Origin: Anaerolineales bacterium
GTDB taxonomy: Bacteria > Chloroflexota > Anaerolineae > Anaerolineales > DRMV01
Direction: 5' to 3'
Length of the DNA: 7,612 bases
Assembly: GCA_027026295.1 (NCBI GenBank)
Contig: JALVOR010000236.1
Coordinates: forward strand, 1 to 7,612
Shown here: one piece after another, positions 1 to 5,544 of the stretch
Layout of the letters: the number at the start of each line of letters is the position of its first letter
Position numbering within the stretch: position 1 is the stretch's first letter
Program-made: the position numbers and the translations under genes
The notes under the pieces: generated by a model
Database searches by the model: none
Seen by the model: the letters and a program-made list of their open reading frames with translations, nothing else
Told to the model about the DNA's origin: nothing

Positions 1-327
1 CGTCTTATAGGTGTCAGGATCCACCAGGGTGTCGGCGTAGATATCCACGTCGCCAGCCTGCAAGCGAGCAATCGCCTGCTCCTGGTCAAAAGTGGAAACC
101 ACGACCTCGTCCACCCACGCGCCATTATGCGGCACAGGGGTCGGCGTAGCGGTCGGCGCCTCGGTCGGGGCCTCGGTCGGCGCCGCAGTGGGCGCCTCGG
201 TCGCCGCAGGCGCCTCGGTCTTTTCCGGCGCTGCAGGAGTCGGCGTTGCAGTCGGACCGCAGGCCGTCAAAACCATCGAGGCCGCGATCAGCAGGGCAAA
301 CGCCACATACCAAAAACGCTTACTCAT
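1..327 (-). CDS. Family 5 (peptide/oligopeptide) ABC-transporter substrate-binding lipoprotein, N-terminal part
   Basis: The gene runs off the left edge, so only the first 109 residues are visible. The start ATG (325-327) has a strong Shine-Dalgarno, AGGAGG at 334-339, six bases upstream. Residues 1-22 are a basic then hydrophobic signal sequence ending in a lipobox (LTAC, lipidated Cys at residue 23), so the mature protein should be anchored outside the membrane. Residues about 24-67 are a low-complexity Ala/Pro/Thr/Glu linker. From about residue 68 the segment that includes AIARLQAGDVDIYAD resembles the start of SBP_bac_5 (DppA/OppA-like) domains, which bind peptides or related solutes for ABC import. 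Lipoprotein status is read directly. The family 5 call is by recognition of a short segment, and the ligand is unknown. The permease and ATPase genes would have to lie outside the window. Confidence 0.82.
   Translation of the reverse strand, partial: MSKRFWYVAFALLIAASMVLTACGPTATPTPAAPEKTEAPAATEAPTAAPTEAPTEAPTATPTPVPHNGAWVDEVVVSTFDQEQAIARLQAGDVDIYADTLVDPDTYKT
155..220. repeat. 12-bp tandem repeat encoding the T-E-A-P linker
   Basis: Near-perfect 12-base units of the form ggcgcctcggtc lie at 155-166, 167-178, 179-190 (degenerate), 191-202 and, after a 6-base gap, 209-220. Read on the minus strand each unit encodes a Thr-Glu-Ala-Pro step of the lipoprotein linker. Loss or gain of whole units would keep the frame, so linker length could vary between strains. 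Confidence 0.8.
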
Positions 328-337
328 CTTTCTCCTC

Positions 338-436
338 CTAAGATTTAGGTAAGGAATAGGGGGAACACAAACGAAACAAGGTTGCTGCACAGGACACGTC
401 ACTCAATTGATGTCCGGCATCACCTCCTTTCATCAT
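338..436 (-). CDS. Candidate 32-codon leader reading frame upstream of the lipoprotein gene (speculative)
   Basis: A minus-strand frame opens with two ATG codons (434-436 and 431-433) and ends with TAG at 338-340, which abuts and overlaps the lipoprotein Shine-Dalgarno. Its first ATG falls almost exactly at the transcription start predicted from the promoter at 443-471, so it would be a leaderless message. Against it: third-position GC is low compared with neighbouring genes, the peptide matches nothing I recognise, and a short open frame in a leader can arise by chance. A shorter alternative in another frame, ATG 418-420 to TGA 403-405 (five residues), sits only two or three bases after a very strong AAAGGAGGTGAT Shine-Dalgarno at 419-430. 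Confidence 0.2.
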   Translation of the reverse strand: MMKGGDAGHQLSDVSCAATLFRLCSPYSLPKS

Positions 437-442
437 AGCATA

Positions 443-471
443 AAAATAGCACAAAGGGGGTGTTTCGTCAA
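443..471 (-). promoter_or_regulatory. Sigma-70-type promoter of the lipoprotein gene
   Basis: On the minus strand, TTGACG (466-471) is followed by a 17-base spacer and TATTTT (443-448). The TG of an extended -10 lies one base before the -10. Predicted transcription start is near 436, giving a leader of about 109 bases before the lipoprotein ATG. The hexamers and the ideal spacing are seen directly; activity is inferred. Confidence 0.65.
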
Positions 472-533
472 GCCAATCACTCTGCTAACAAACCCTGGCT
501 CACAAGCGGGGAAAAACGGGCACTTCAACGACC

Positions 534-1553
534 TTATGGCGGCGGCAGCACCGTCCACGGGTTGATGAAACCACCCTTGTAACGCACCTCAAAGTGCAGG
601 TGGGGGCCGCTGGAATTGCCGGTCGAGCCGCCCAGGCCAATCAACTGTCCCTGGAACACGCTCTGCCCGCAATGCACATTCACCTGGCTCAGGTGGGCAT
701 ACAGCGTCTGGTAACCGTTGCCGTGGTCAATCATAATCATGTAGCCATAGCCCACGGTGGACCAGCCCGCAAACACCACCACACCGGAATCTGCCGCGTA
801 GATGGGGCCGCCCACCCAGATACCAAGGTCAACGGCAAGGTGGCTGGGGCCATAGTTGTTGCCGACCAGACGGTGCATCGGCGTCGGCCACACGAACGTG
901 CCCGTGCCCACGGCGCCAGTGTAGCCGCCAGGGCAGGCACCCGGCCCCAGGTAACCCAACGATACGCCGGCTTTGCCGCGCGGAATCGTCGGCACCACCC
1001 ACTGCTTGAAAGCACGCCGCCCGCCAGGCACCATCACCCATTGCCCCGGCTCCACTCTGGGGTTCAGCGGGTCGATGTGGTTGCCTTCAAAGTTCAAGAT
1101 CGCCTTGGGGTCGGCTTTGAACTTCCGGGCCACGCTCTCGAATGTATCGCCTTCTTTCCATTTATAGTATACGCCGTTCACCGGCGGTACCTTGAGCACC
1201 TGCCCCGGCGCCAGCATGTCAGGATTATCGCGCAACACGCCATAGTTTGCCCACAGCAAGGTCTCCGGCGTAATGCCAAACTTGCGGGCAATGCCAAAGA
1301 GGGAATCGCCCATCTCGACGGTGTATTCAATCACATCCACCCGCGAGCGGGAAGGAATAATCGTATGCAGCACGAAACCGCGGCGCACGCCATCGGTGGC
1401 GTTTTGCTGCACCAACGGTGGCAGCACCACAGGCTGCGAGCCGCCTTCCGGCCGACCAGAAGGTACTGGCGCTGCCCACACTGAAACCGGCACCAGCACC
1501 GCTACCACCAAGAGCAACAGGGCAACCACGCCCAACTTTCGTCGCCACTGCAT
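534..1553 (-). CDS. Secreted LysM-LysM-M23 peptidoglycan endopeptidase
   Basis: This is a 339-residue zinc metallopeptidase expected to cut peptide cross-links in peptidoglycan. Residues 1-28 form a signal peptide or N-terminal membrane anchor (basic start, Leu/Val core, A-x-A-like end). Two LysM wall-binding domains follow at about 76-122 and 129-176, each with the GDSLFGIARKFG-type or GDTFESVARKFK-type core. The M23 domain spans about 220-335 and keeps the full LytM-type metal and catalytic set: H238 and D242 (HLAVD), H287 (YAHLS), and H318/H320 (HLHFE). ATG at 1551-1553 was preferred to an in-frame start 156 bases upstream because it directly precedes the signal peptide, has GAGGAGA just upstream, and lies two bases after the rho stop (TGACCATG). 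The longer version would add 52 residues of overlap with rho. Translational coupling to rho is likely. No convincing hairpin-plus-U terminator follows the stop. Confidence 0.93.
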   Translation of the reverse strand: MQWRRKLGVVALLLLVVAVLVPVSVWAAPVPSGRPEGGSQPVVLPPLVQQNATDGVRRGFVLHTIIPSRSRVDVIEYTVEMGDSLFGIARKFGITPETLLWANYGVLRDNPDMLAPGQVLKVPPVNGVYYKWKEGDTFESVARKFKADPKAILNFEGNHIDPLNPRVEPGQWVMVPGGRRAFKQWVVPTIPRGKAGVSLGYLGPGACPGGYTGAVGTGTFVWPTPMHRLVGNNYGPSHLAVDLGIWVGGPIYAADSGVVVFAGWSTVGYGYMIMIDHGNGYQTLYAHLSQVNVHCGQSVFQGQLIGLGGSTGNSSGPHLHFEVRYKGGFINPWTVLPPP

Positions 1554-1555
1554 GG

Positions 1556-2833
1556 TCAAATCTCCTCGTGGAGCGTTTCCAGGAATTCCATGTTGCTGCG
1601 CGTCTTGCGTAAACGCTCCAGGATGGCTTCGGTAGCCATCGTGATGTCCATGCCCGCGCCGTGGGGCGGCGGGGTGATCATTTGCTGGAACATGCGGCGC
1701 ATCAGCCATACCCGCTGGGTGATGTCCGGCCCCAAGAGCACCTCCTCGCGCCGCGTACCCGAGCGTTCGATGTCAATGGCCGGGAAAATGCGGCGTTCCT
1801 GCAGCCGCCGCGAGAGGTGCAATTCCATATTGCCCGTGCCTTTGAACTCTTCGTAAACCACATCGTCCAGCCGCGAACCGGTATCCACAAGGCACGTCGC
1901 GATAATGGTCAACGAACCGCCCTCCTCGATGTTGCGCGCCGCGCCGAAGAACTGCTTGGGCGGGTAAAGCGCCGAGGGGTCAATGCCGCCGGAAAGCGTG
2001 CGCCCGGAGGGCGTCACCACCAGGTTGTAGGCACGGGCAAGGCGGGTGATGGAATCCAGCAAAATCACCACATCGCGCCCGATTTCCACCAGGCGCTTGG
2101 CGCGTTCCATCGCCACCTCGGCCACCCGCACGTGCTCGGTGACCGGCTCGTCGAACGTCGCGGCAATCACCTCGGCGTCTACCGAACGATCCATGTCGGT
2201 CACCTCTTCCGGGCGCTCGCCGATGAGGGCAACCATCAGATGCACGTCAGGGTAACGTTGCGAAATGGCATTGGCAATCTGTTTTAGAATGGTAGTTTTG
2301 CCCGCTTTGGGTGGCGAAACAATCAACCCACGCTGGCCGCGCCCGATAGGAGCAACCAGGTTAATCAGTCGCGTGGCAATCGCGTAACGGTCGGTTTCCA
2401 GGTCAAAGCGCTCGTCGGGGTAAATCGGCACCAGCGACTCGAAGCGCGGGCGGTCCAGGGCGGTTTCTGGCGGCAGGCCGTTGATGGTCTCAATGCGGCT
2501 GAGGCCGTAATAACGCCCGCTTTCCCGCGGAGGGCGGACATAACCGATGATCAAATCGCCGTTGCGCAGGTTATAGCGGCGAATCTGCGTCGGCGAAACG
2601 TACACATCATCGGGACCCGAGCGATAGTGCTGGGTGCGCAGGAAACCCACGCCCTCGTTCATGATTTCCAGCACGCCGCCGCGGATTTCCAGCCCATCGG
2701 CTTCGGCTTCCGCCCGCCGAATGGCAATCAGCAACTCTTCTTTCTTCATCCGCCAAGCGCGAGGAATACCCATCTCGCGGGCTTTCTGGCGCAAATCGGC
2801 CAGGGTCTGTGCTTCAAGTTCTGAAATTTTCAT
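1556..2833 (-). CDS. rho: Transcription termination factor Rho
   Basis: This 425-residue protein is a homohexameric RNA-dependent ATPase that translocates on nascent C-rich RNA and releases RNA polymerase. Length is close to E. coli Rho (419). The Rho_N helical domain covers about 3-40, the cold-shock-like RNA-binding domain about 50-115 (with YRSGPDDVYVSPTQIRRY), and the RecA-type ATPase the remainder. The Walker A motif (SPPKAGKTT) is at about 173-181, the GERPEEV segment with the probable catalytic Glu at about 206, Walker B (DVVILLD) at 254-260, and RSGTRREE, with the probable arginine finger, at about 358-365. The Q- and R-loop stretch around DPSALYPPKQFFGAARN is intact. ATG at 2831-2833 is chosen over the in-frame TTG at 2837-2839 because GAGGTG (2842-2847) is eight bases from the ATG but too close to the TTG. 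It is the first gene of a two-gene unit with the M23 hydrolase. Confidence 0.98.
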   Translation of the reverse strand: MKISELEAQTLADLRQKAREMGIPRAWRMKKEELLIAIRRAEAEADGLEIRGGVLEIMNEGVGFLRTQHYRSGPDDVYVSPTQIRRYNLRNGDLIIGYVRPPRESGRYYGLSRIETINGLPPETALDRPRFESLVPIYPDERFDLETDRYAIATRLINLVAPIGRGQRGLIVSPPKAGKTTILKQIANAISQRYPDVHLMVALIGERPEEVTDMDRSVDAEVIAATFDEPVTEHVRVAEVAMERAKRLVEIGRDVVILLDSITRLARAYNLVVTPSGRTLSGGIDPSALYPPKQFFGAARNIEEGGSLTIIATCLVDTGSRLDDVVYEEFKGTGNMELHLSRRLQERRIFPAIDIERSGTRREEVLLGPDITQRVWLMRRMFQQMITPPPHGAGMDITMATEAILERLRKTRSNMEFLETLHEEI

Positions 2834-2840
2834 AGACAAT

Positions 2841-2900
2841 TCACCTCAACGCAAAGGCATCCGCCACACCGTCACGCGTGTGCAGATGCAACAGTTTCAT
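2841..2900 (-). CDS. Candidate 19-residue leader peptide in the rho leader (speculative)
   Basis: The frame starts at ATG 2898-2900 and stops at TGA 2841-2843. The stop overlaps the rho Shine-Dalgarno and lies seven bases before the rho ATG. It begins MKLLHLHTRDGVADAF. Third-position GC is fairly high (13 of 19), like real genes nearby. There is no clear Shine-Dalgarno before its ATG, and the same open frame continues upstream to 3068 without looking protein-like. If translated, ribosomes ending here could reinitiate at rho. Confidence 0.2.
   Translation of the reverse strand: MKLLHLHTRDGVADAFALR
2858..2888 (-). promoter_or_regulatory. Hairpin in the rho leader
   Basis: The inverted arms catc (2858-2861) and cacac (2865-2869) pair with gtgtg (2878-2882) and gatg (2885-2888), leaving an 8-base loop and a small internal loop. 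It lies about 25 bases upstream of the rho start and inside the candidate leader peptide. There is no U-tract after it, so it is not a classical terminator; a role in translation or in Rho access is inference. Confidence 0.4.
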
Positions 2901-2961
2901 CAGCAATATGACACCGCCCCAAAAGTGTCCTGCCTGCGAAGATATAATGGCATATGGTAAT

Positions 2962-2982
2962 AAAAAAGGGGGAAAAGAGAGA
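2962..2982 (-). promoter_or_regulatory. All-pyrimidine tract in the rho leader (possible Rho-loading site)
   Basis: The plus strand is an uninterrupted 21-base purine run, so the rho transcript would carry 21 pyrimidines with several YC dinucleotides. It lies about 130 bases before the rho start codon and just downstream of the palindrome gatttgcaaatc (2981-2992). Rho binds unstructured C/U-rich RNA, and E. coli rho is known to be autoregulated through its leader. Use of this tract in the same way is inferred only. Confidence 0.3.
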
Positions 2983-3015
2983 TTTGCAAATCCTGGCATG
3001 CACTCAATGCGCTTG

Positions 3016-3024
3016 ATTATAGCA
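3016..3024 (-). promoter_or_regulatory. Extended -10 promoter of rho
   Basis: On the minus strand TGCTATAAT is a perfect extended -10 (TATAAT at 3016-3021). There is no good -35 at 16-18 bases, which is common where the TG motif is present. Predicted start is near 3009, giving a leader of about 175 bases ahead of rho. Confidence 0.5.
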
Positions 3025-3109
3025 CATTTTGGCAGGAAAACCGCTTTCTTCGAATTCGCAGGGTGCAAGCAAAATGTGTAGAAATGATTGCCCTGCTATG
3101 GTGTGAGGG

Positions 3110-3290
3110 CAAAGGCACAAAACCACAGAAAACACAGAAACAAAGCAATTCGTGAAGCGTTACTTCGCCAATCCGTAGCATCCGCAGCAATGTTTTGTGC
3201 TCTTTGCAATCTTTGCGCCTTAGCGTTACAAAAAATCCATGTGCATCCGCGCCCATCCGTGTCATCCGTGGCCTGTCTTCCCAAGACCGA
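3110..3290. repeat. Composite intergenic repeat, copy A
   Basis: This gene-free stretch between rho and the thioesterase contains accacagaaaac followed by acacagaaa (3122-3140), 'ctttgcgcctta'-like words (3211-3222), and stacked 'catccgtg' words ending at 3276. Positions 3243-3276, read on the minus strand, match 7331-7364 on the plus strand at 29 of 34 bases. The same words occur at 3905-3960 and 6268-6412. Short open frames crossing it are repeat-derived, giving recurring peptide fragments such as RPRMTR, and are not genes. Confidence 0.75.
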
Positions 3291-3315
3291 ACTGCAACAT
3301 TTGCCTGCACCCGAA

Positions 3316-3345
3316 TTCACGCCCGTCACATGGCCGTGCTAAAAT
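3316..3345 (+). promoter_or_regulatory. Promoter of the thioesterase gene
   Basis: TGCTAAAAT at 3337-3345 is an extended -10 (TAAAAT at 3340-3345). A partial -35, TTCACG (3316-3321), lies 18 bases upstream. Predicted start is near 3352, 35 bases before the ATG. The promoter follows directly after the copy A repeat. Confidence 0.45.
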
Positions 3346-3386
3346 AAAACCGCCGGATGGCACTTTCTGGTCCCCAAGGAGGCAAC

Positions 3387-3875
3387 ATGAGCGAGCACAT
3401 TTCCTCCAGCCCGCCCGGCGTTCCCCTGCCGGAACACGGCGACTGCTTCGTTTGCGGGCACAGCAACCCCAAGAGCATCGGCATCACCTGGTACGTGCTG
3501 CCCAACGGGCACATCACCACCACTTTTGCCTTCACCAAAGCCCAACAGGGGCCGCCCGGCTTCCTGCATGGCGGCGCTTCGGCAGCCGTGCTCGACGAGG
3601 CCATGGGCGCTGCCGTGTGGTCGGCGGGCTATCCGGTGGTTTCCGTCAACCTGAACATCGACTACCACCAGCCGGTGCCGTTAGGCGTGCCTGTCACCGT
3701 AGAAGCCCACATCACCGGGCAAGACGGCAAAGCCTTGCACACAGAAGCCGAAATCCGCCTGCCCGACGGCAGCGTGGCCGTCAGCGGGCGCGGCATCTAT
3801 GTTGCTGCGCCCAAACTGTTCAATCAGGAAGCCGTTCAGGCCTGGTTAGGTAAAGAAACCAAGGAAGAAGAGTAA
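3387..3875 (+). CDS. PaaI/HGG-type hotdog-fold acyl-CoA thioesterase
   Basis: This 162-residue protein belongs to the 4HBT/PaaI hotdog superfamily, which hydrolyses acyl- or aryl-CoA thioesters, usually as a dimer or tetramer in the cytoplasm. The N-terminal CFVCGHSNP motif (C20, C23) is typical of one PaaI-like subgroup. The active-site helix carries PPGFLHGGASAAVLDEAMG (57-74), with HGG at 61-63 and the acidic D70/E71 pair. The conserved strand NLNIDYHQPVPLG follows at about 88-100. The C-terminus ends in a charged Lys/Glu tail. ATG at 3387 is chosen over an in-frame ATG at 3357 because AAGGAGG (3376-3382) lies four bases upstream of it. It is the only plus-strand gene here, divergent from rho and convergent with the class II aldolase, and probably monocistronic. 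The substrate cannot be told from sequence. Confidence 0.92.
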   Translation: MSEHISSSPPGVPLPEHGDCFVCGHSNPKSIGITWYVLPNGHITTTFAFTKAQQGPPGFLHGGASAAVLDEAMGAAVWSAGYPVVSVNLNIDYHQPVPLGVPVTVEAHITGQDGKALHTEAEIRLPDGSVAVSGRGIYVAAPKLFNQEAVQAWLGKETKEEE

Positions 3876-3904
3876 CCTTTCAGCCCCAGCAAAGAGGAAA
3901 CTAC

Positions 3905-3960
3905 AAAAAGCACCACAGAAAACTCGAAAAACGGAAAGGCTGTGTTCTTGCCACAAACCG
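3905..3960. repeat. Short degenerate fragment of the intergenic repeat, copy B
   Basis: The 85-base gap between the convergent thioesterase and class II aldolase genes contains accacagaaaac at 3912-3923, identical to 3122-3133 in copy A, then a related A-rich tail. Arms cacag and ctgtg could pair over a loop of about 21 bases. There is no clear U-tract, so I do not call a terminator. Confidence 0.45.
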
Positions 3961-4611
3961 CTATTTGCCGTAACTCTCGCGCACGGCCTGCAACTTTGCC
4001 ACCGCCTCGGGCGAAAGCGGGGAAGGCTTCCCCGCCATGTAAGCCCACAACAGTGTTTTAGCGGTGTGCTCCAGCACTTCCAGCCGCATGGCTGCCTCGG
4101 CCACGGTACGCCCCACGGTGAGGGAACCGTGGCGCGCAAGCAAAACCACATTGTGGTCGGCAATCCACTCGACAATGGCGGCCTGATTCTCGGGTGTGGA
4201 AGGTGTGGCATACCTCGTGGTCGGCACCTCGCCCAGCAGCAGCACGGCCTCGGGCAAAATTGGCTCGCTGAGGGAGATACCTGCCACGGTAAGCGCCACG
4301 GCAGCCGCAGGATGCGCATGCACCACGGCCTCCACATCGGGGCGGCGGCGGTAGACTTCCAGGTGCATCGGCAATTCCGAAGTCGGCTTCAGGCCACGCA
4401 TGCCCTTCAGCACCTCGCCTTCCAAACTGACCACAAGCAGTTCTTCCGGTTGCAGACGCCCTTTCGGCACCCCCGAAGGCACAACCAGCACCTCTTCGGC
4501 ACTCAAACGGGCCGAAAGATTGCCCGATGGGCCAGGCAACAACCCTTGCGAGTCCAGCCGCCGGGCGGCTTCCACAATTTCACGCCGTAGCACCCACGCA
4601 TCTCGTCGCAT
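3961..4611 (-). CDS. Class II aldolase/adducin family protein (L-fuculose-phosphate-aldolase-like)
   Basis: This 216-residue zinc enzyme covers the whole class II aldolase domain. The zinc and catalytic residues are all present: E79 (KPTSELPMH), H98 and H100 (VHAHP), and H161 (ARHGSLTVG). Their spacing equals that of E. coli FucA (E73, H92, H94, H155) with a constant shift of six. The substrate-phosphate segments GPSGNLSAR (27-35) and PSGVPKG (45-51) are also kept. The family includes fuculose-1-phosphate aldolase, ribulose-phosphate 4-epimerase and methylthioribulose-phosphate dehydratase. FucA-type retro-aldol cleavage to dihydroxyacetone phosphate plus an aldehyde is the best guess, but the substrate is not fixed. 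ATG at 4609-4611 has GAGGTG immediately upstream, in the nine-base gap after the previous gene, so co-transcription with that gene is likely. Confidence 0.9.
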   Translation of the reverse strand: MRRDAWVLRREIVEAARRLDSQGLLPGPSGNLSARLSAEEVLVVPSGVPKGRLQPEELLVVSLEGEVLKGMRGLKPTSELPMHLEVYRRRPDVEAVVHAHPAAAVALTVAGISLSEPILPEAVLLLGEVPTTRYATPSTPENQAAIVEWIADHNVVLLARHGSLTVGRTVAEAAMRLEVLEHTAKTLLWAYMAGKPSPLSPEAVAKLQAVRESYGK

Positions 4612-4620
4612 AACACCTCG

Positions 4621-5127
4621 TCAGTCTGTCCGGGTAAAAACATCAATTTTGCGGCGGTTTACCAACATGCCAAGCGCCTCGACCCGCAAATTGGGGAACA
4701 ACACCGCCCGCATCGTGCCATCATAGAATGCCAGGAAATCGCCGCCCTTGACCAAAATAGTCGCGGGGTCGAACTGTCCCGGCCAGTTGAAGACTCCCGA
4801 AAGTTCGAAAACCTGCGAAATCGCCGCCACACGATATTGCAGCACGCGCGAGAAACCGCTACGGGTCACACCCAGGGGGCCAAGATCCTCGCGCGTTTGC
4901 AGGCAAACAACGTGAATGCCCCGCTTGGTCAACTCTATCGACTTATAACGCGCCGCCAGTTTGGTGGGCATATGCAGCCGCGCCAATGTCGCATCCTGCA
5001 CGCGCATATAAGAACTGTCGTCATTGAGCAAGCCGAAAAGGCCGCTCCTCGTTATCCGCACTTTGCCCACGACCCGGTAACTGGCCGTATAAACATCCAC
5101 TGTTATCAAACGATTGGTCAACCCCAT
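4621..5127 (-). CDS. Unrecognised protein with an internal duplication
   Basis: I do not recognise this 168-residue protein. It has no signal peptide, membrane segment or catalytic motif. The two halves resemble each other at a steady shift of 90-91 residues: YRVVG (17-21) with FELSG (107-111), DAT (45-47) with DGT (136-138), and KRGIHV (68-73) with RRKIDV (158-163), with matching hydrophobic patterns between. This suggests two copies of a small beta-rich domain. Start ATG is at 5125-5127, with GAGG and AAGG upstream lying in a short inverted repeat (ccttc/gaagg) that might partly hide the ribosome site. The stop lies nine bases from the class II aldolase start, so the two are probably co-translated. 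The 104-base gap upstream to the zinc-finger gene shows no obvious promoter or terminator. Confidence 0.75.
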   Translation of the reverse strand: MGLTNRLITVDVYTASYRVVGKVRITRSGLFGLLNDDSSYMRVQDATLARLHMPTKLAARYKSIELTKRGIHVVCLQTREDLGPLGVTRSGFSRVLQYRVAAISQVFELSGVFNWPGQFDPATILVKGGDFLAFYDGTMRAVLFPNLRVEALGMLVNRRKIDVFTRTD

Positions 5128-5231
5128 GGCACCCTTCCTCAGGAGAAGGAAACGCTTTTAAGTGGATCGGAAAACTCGCCGGGCTTCTGCCTCTCTTCTC
5201 GCCCCCGCCGCTCCCCCTATGTCGCGACGAA

Positions 5232-5501
5232 TCATTTCTCCGCCACAGACCGGCGGCTGCCTGCATCGACAAGGTGGGCATCCTGCCGCGGGCGATGCTG
5301 CATGGGCGGGGAAAGCAGCGTGTAAAGCCATCCCAACGCCCGTTCGTCGTATTCCACGTAGCCGCAGATATCGCACACCCACGCCGGGAAATGGGGTACA
5401 GTGATCAACTGCTCCCCTACCATCGTGAAATAGGTCAATTCACGAGGGTGCAACACGCCTGCACGGCATTTGGGACAAGGATAAGTGGTCTCATTCGTCA
5501 T
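5232..5501 (-). CDS. YgiT-type zinc-finger protein
   Basis: This 89-residue protein has two CxxC knuckles, C9/C12 (CPKC) and C43/C46 (CDIC), separated by about 30 residues that include the characteristic VPHFPAWVC stretch. That layout matches YgiT-type (MqsA N-terminal) zinc fingers, which bind one structural zinc. In MqsA this domain contacts a toxin. Many stand-alone members sit next to a small DUF4258-type toxin, but no such partner is visible here. The last 25 residues are rich in Arg, Asp and Gln and show no helix-turn-helix domain. ATG at 5499-5501 lacks a clear Shine-Dalgarno; a GTG nine bases upstream is in frame. It is 43 bases downstream of signal peptidase and may be in its operon. 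Confidence 0.82.
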   Translation of the reverse strand: MTNETTYPCPKCRAGVLHPRELTYFTMVGEQLITVPHFPAWVCDICGYVEYDERALGWLYTLLSPPMQHRPRQDAHLVDAGSRRSVAEK

Positions 5502-5544
5502 CGCGTCGTCACTACTTCCAAAAGGCTATGCCACCACTGTTATT

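Noticed and set aside
472..533. Terminator after the M23 hydrolase
   Set aside because: The only inverted pair (agcca/tggct) has a loop of about 20 bases and no U-tract, and it overlaps the next promoter. Termination may be Rho-dependent.
594..1484. Long plus-strand open frame (296 codons) opposite the M23 hydrolase gene
   Set aside because: It lies antisense to a gene with complete LysM and M23 motifs, is rich in His/Arg/Ala from GC-rich antisense codons, and has no recognisable domain.
1554..1709. Longer start for the M23 hydrolase, 52 residues upstream
   Set aside because: It would overlap rho deeply and bury the signal peptide. The start at 1553 has a ribosome site and directly precedes the signal sequence.
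1661..2287. Plus-strand open frame of 208 codons opposite rho
   Set aside because: It is antisense to an unambiguous rho and has antisense-type composition with no domain.
2943..2948. Perfect TATAAT on the plus strand
   Set aside because: There is no -35 at usable spacing, no TG extension and no nearby downstream plus-strand gene. The area is AT-rich leader.
2878..3081. Plus-strand 67-codon frame with a CPAC motif in the rho leader
   Set aside because: There is only one CxxC pair, no Shine-Dalgarno, and it is antisense to the rho promoter and leader.
3017..3310. Minus-strand 97-codon frame with RPRMTR-like peptide text
   Set aside because: It is a translation of the dispersed repeat; the same peptide-like words recur in copy D in another context.
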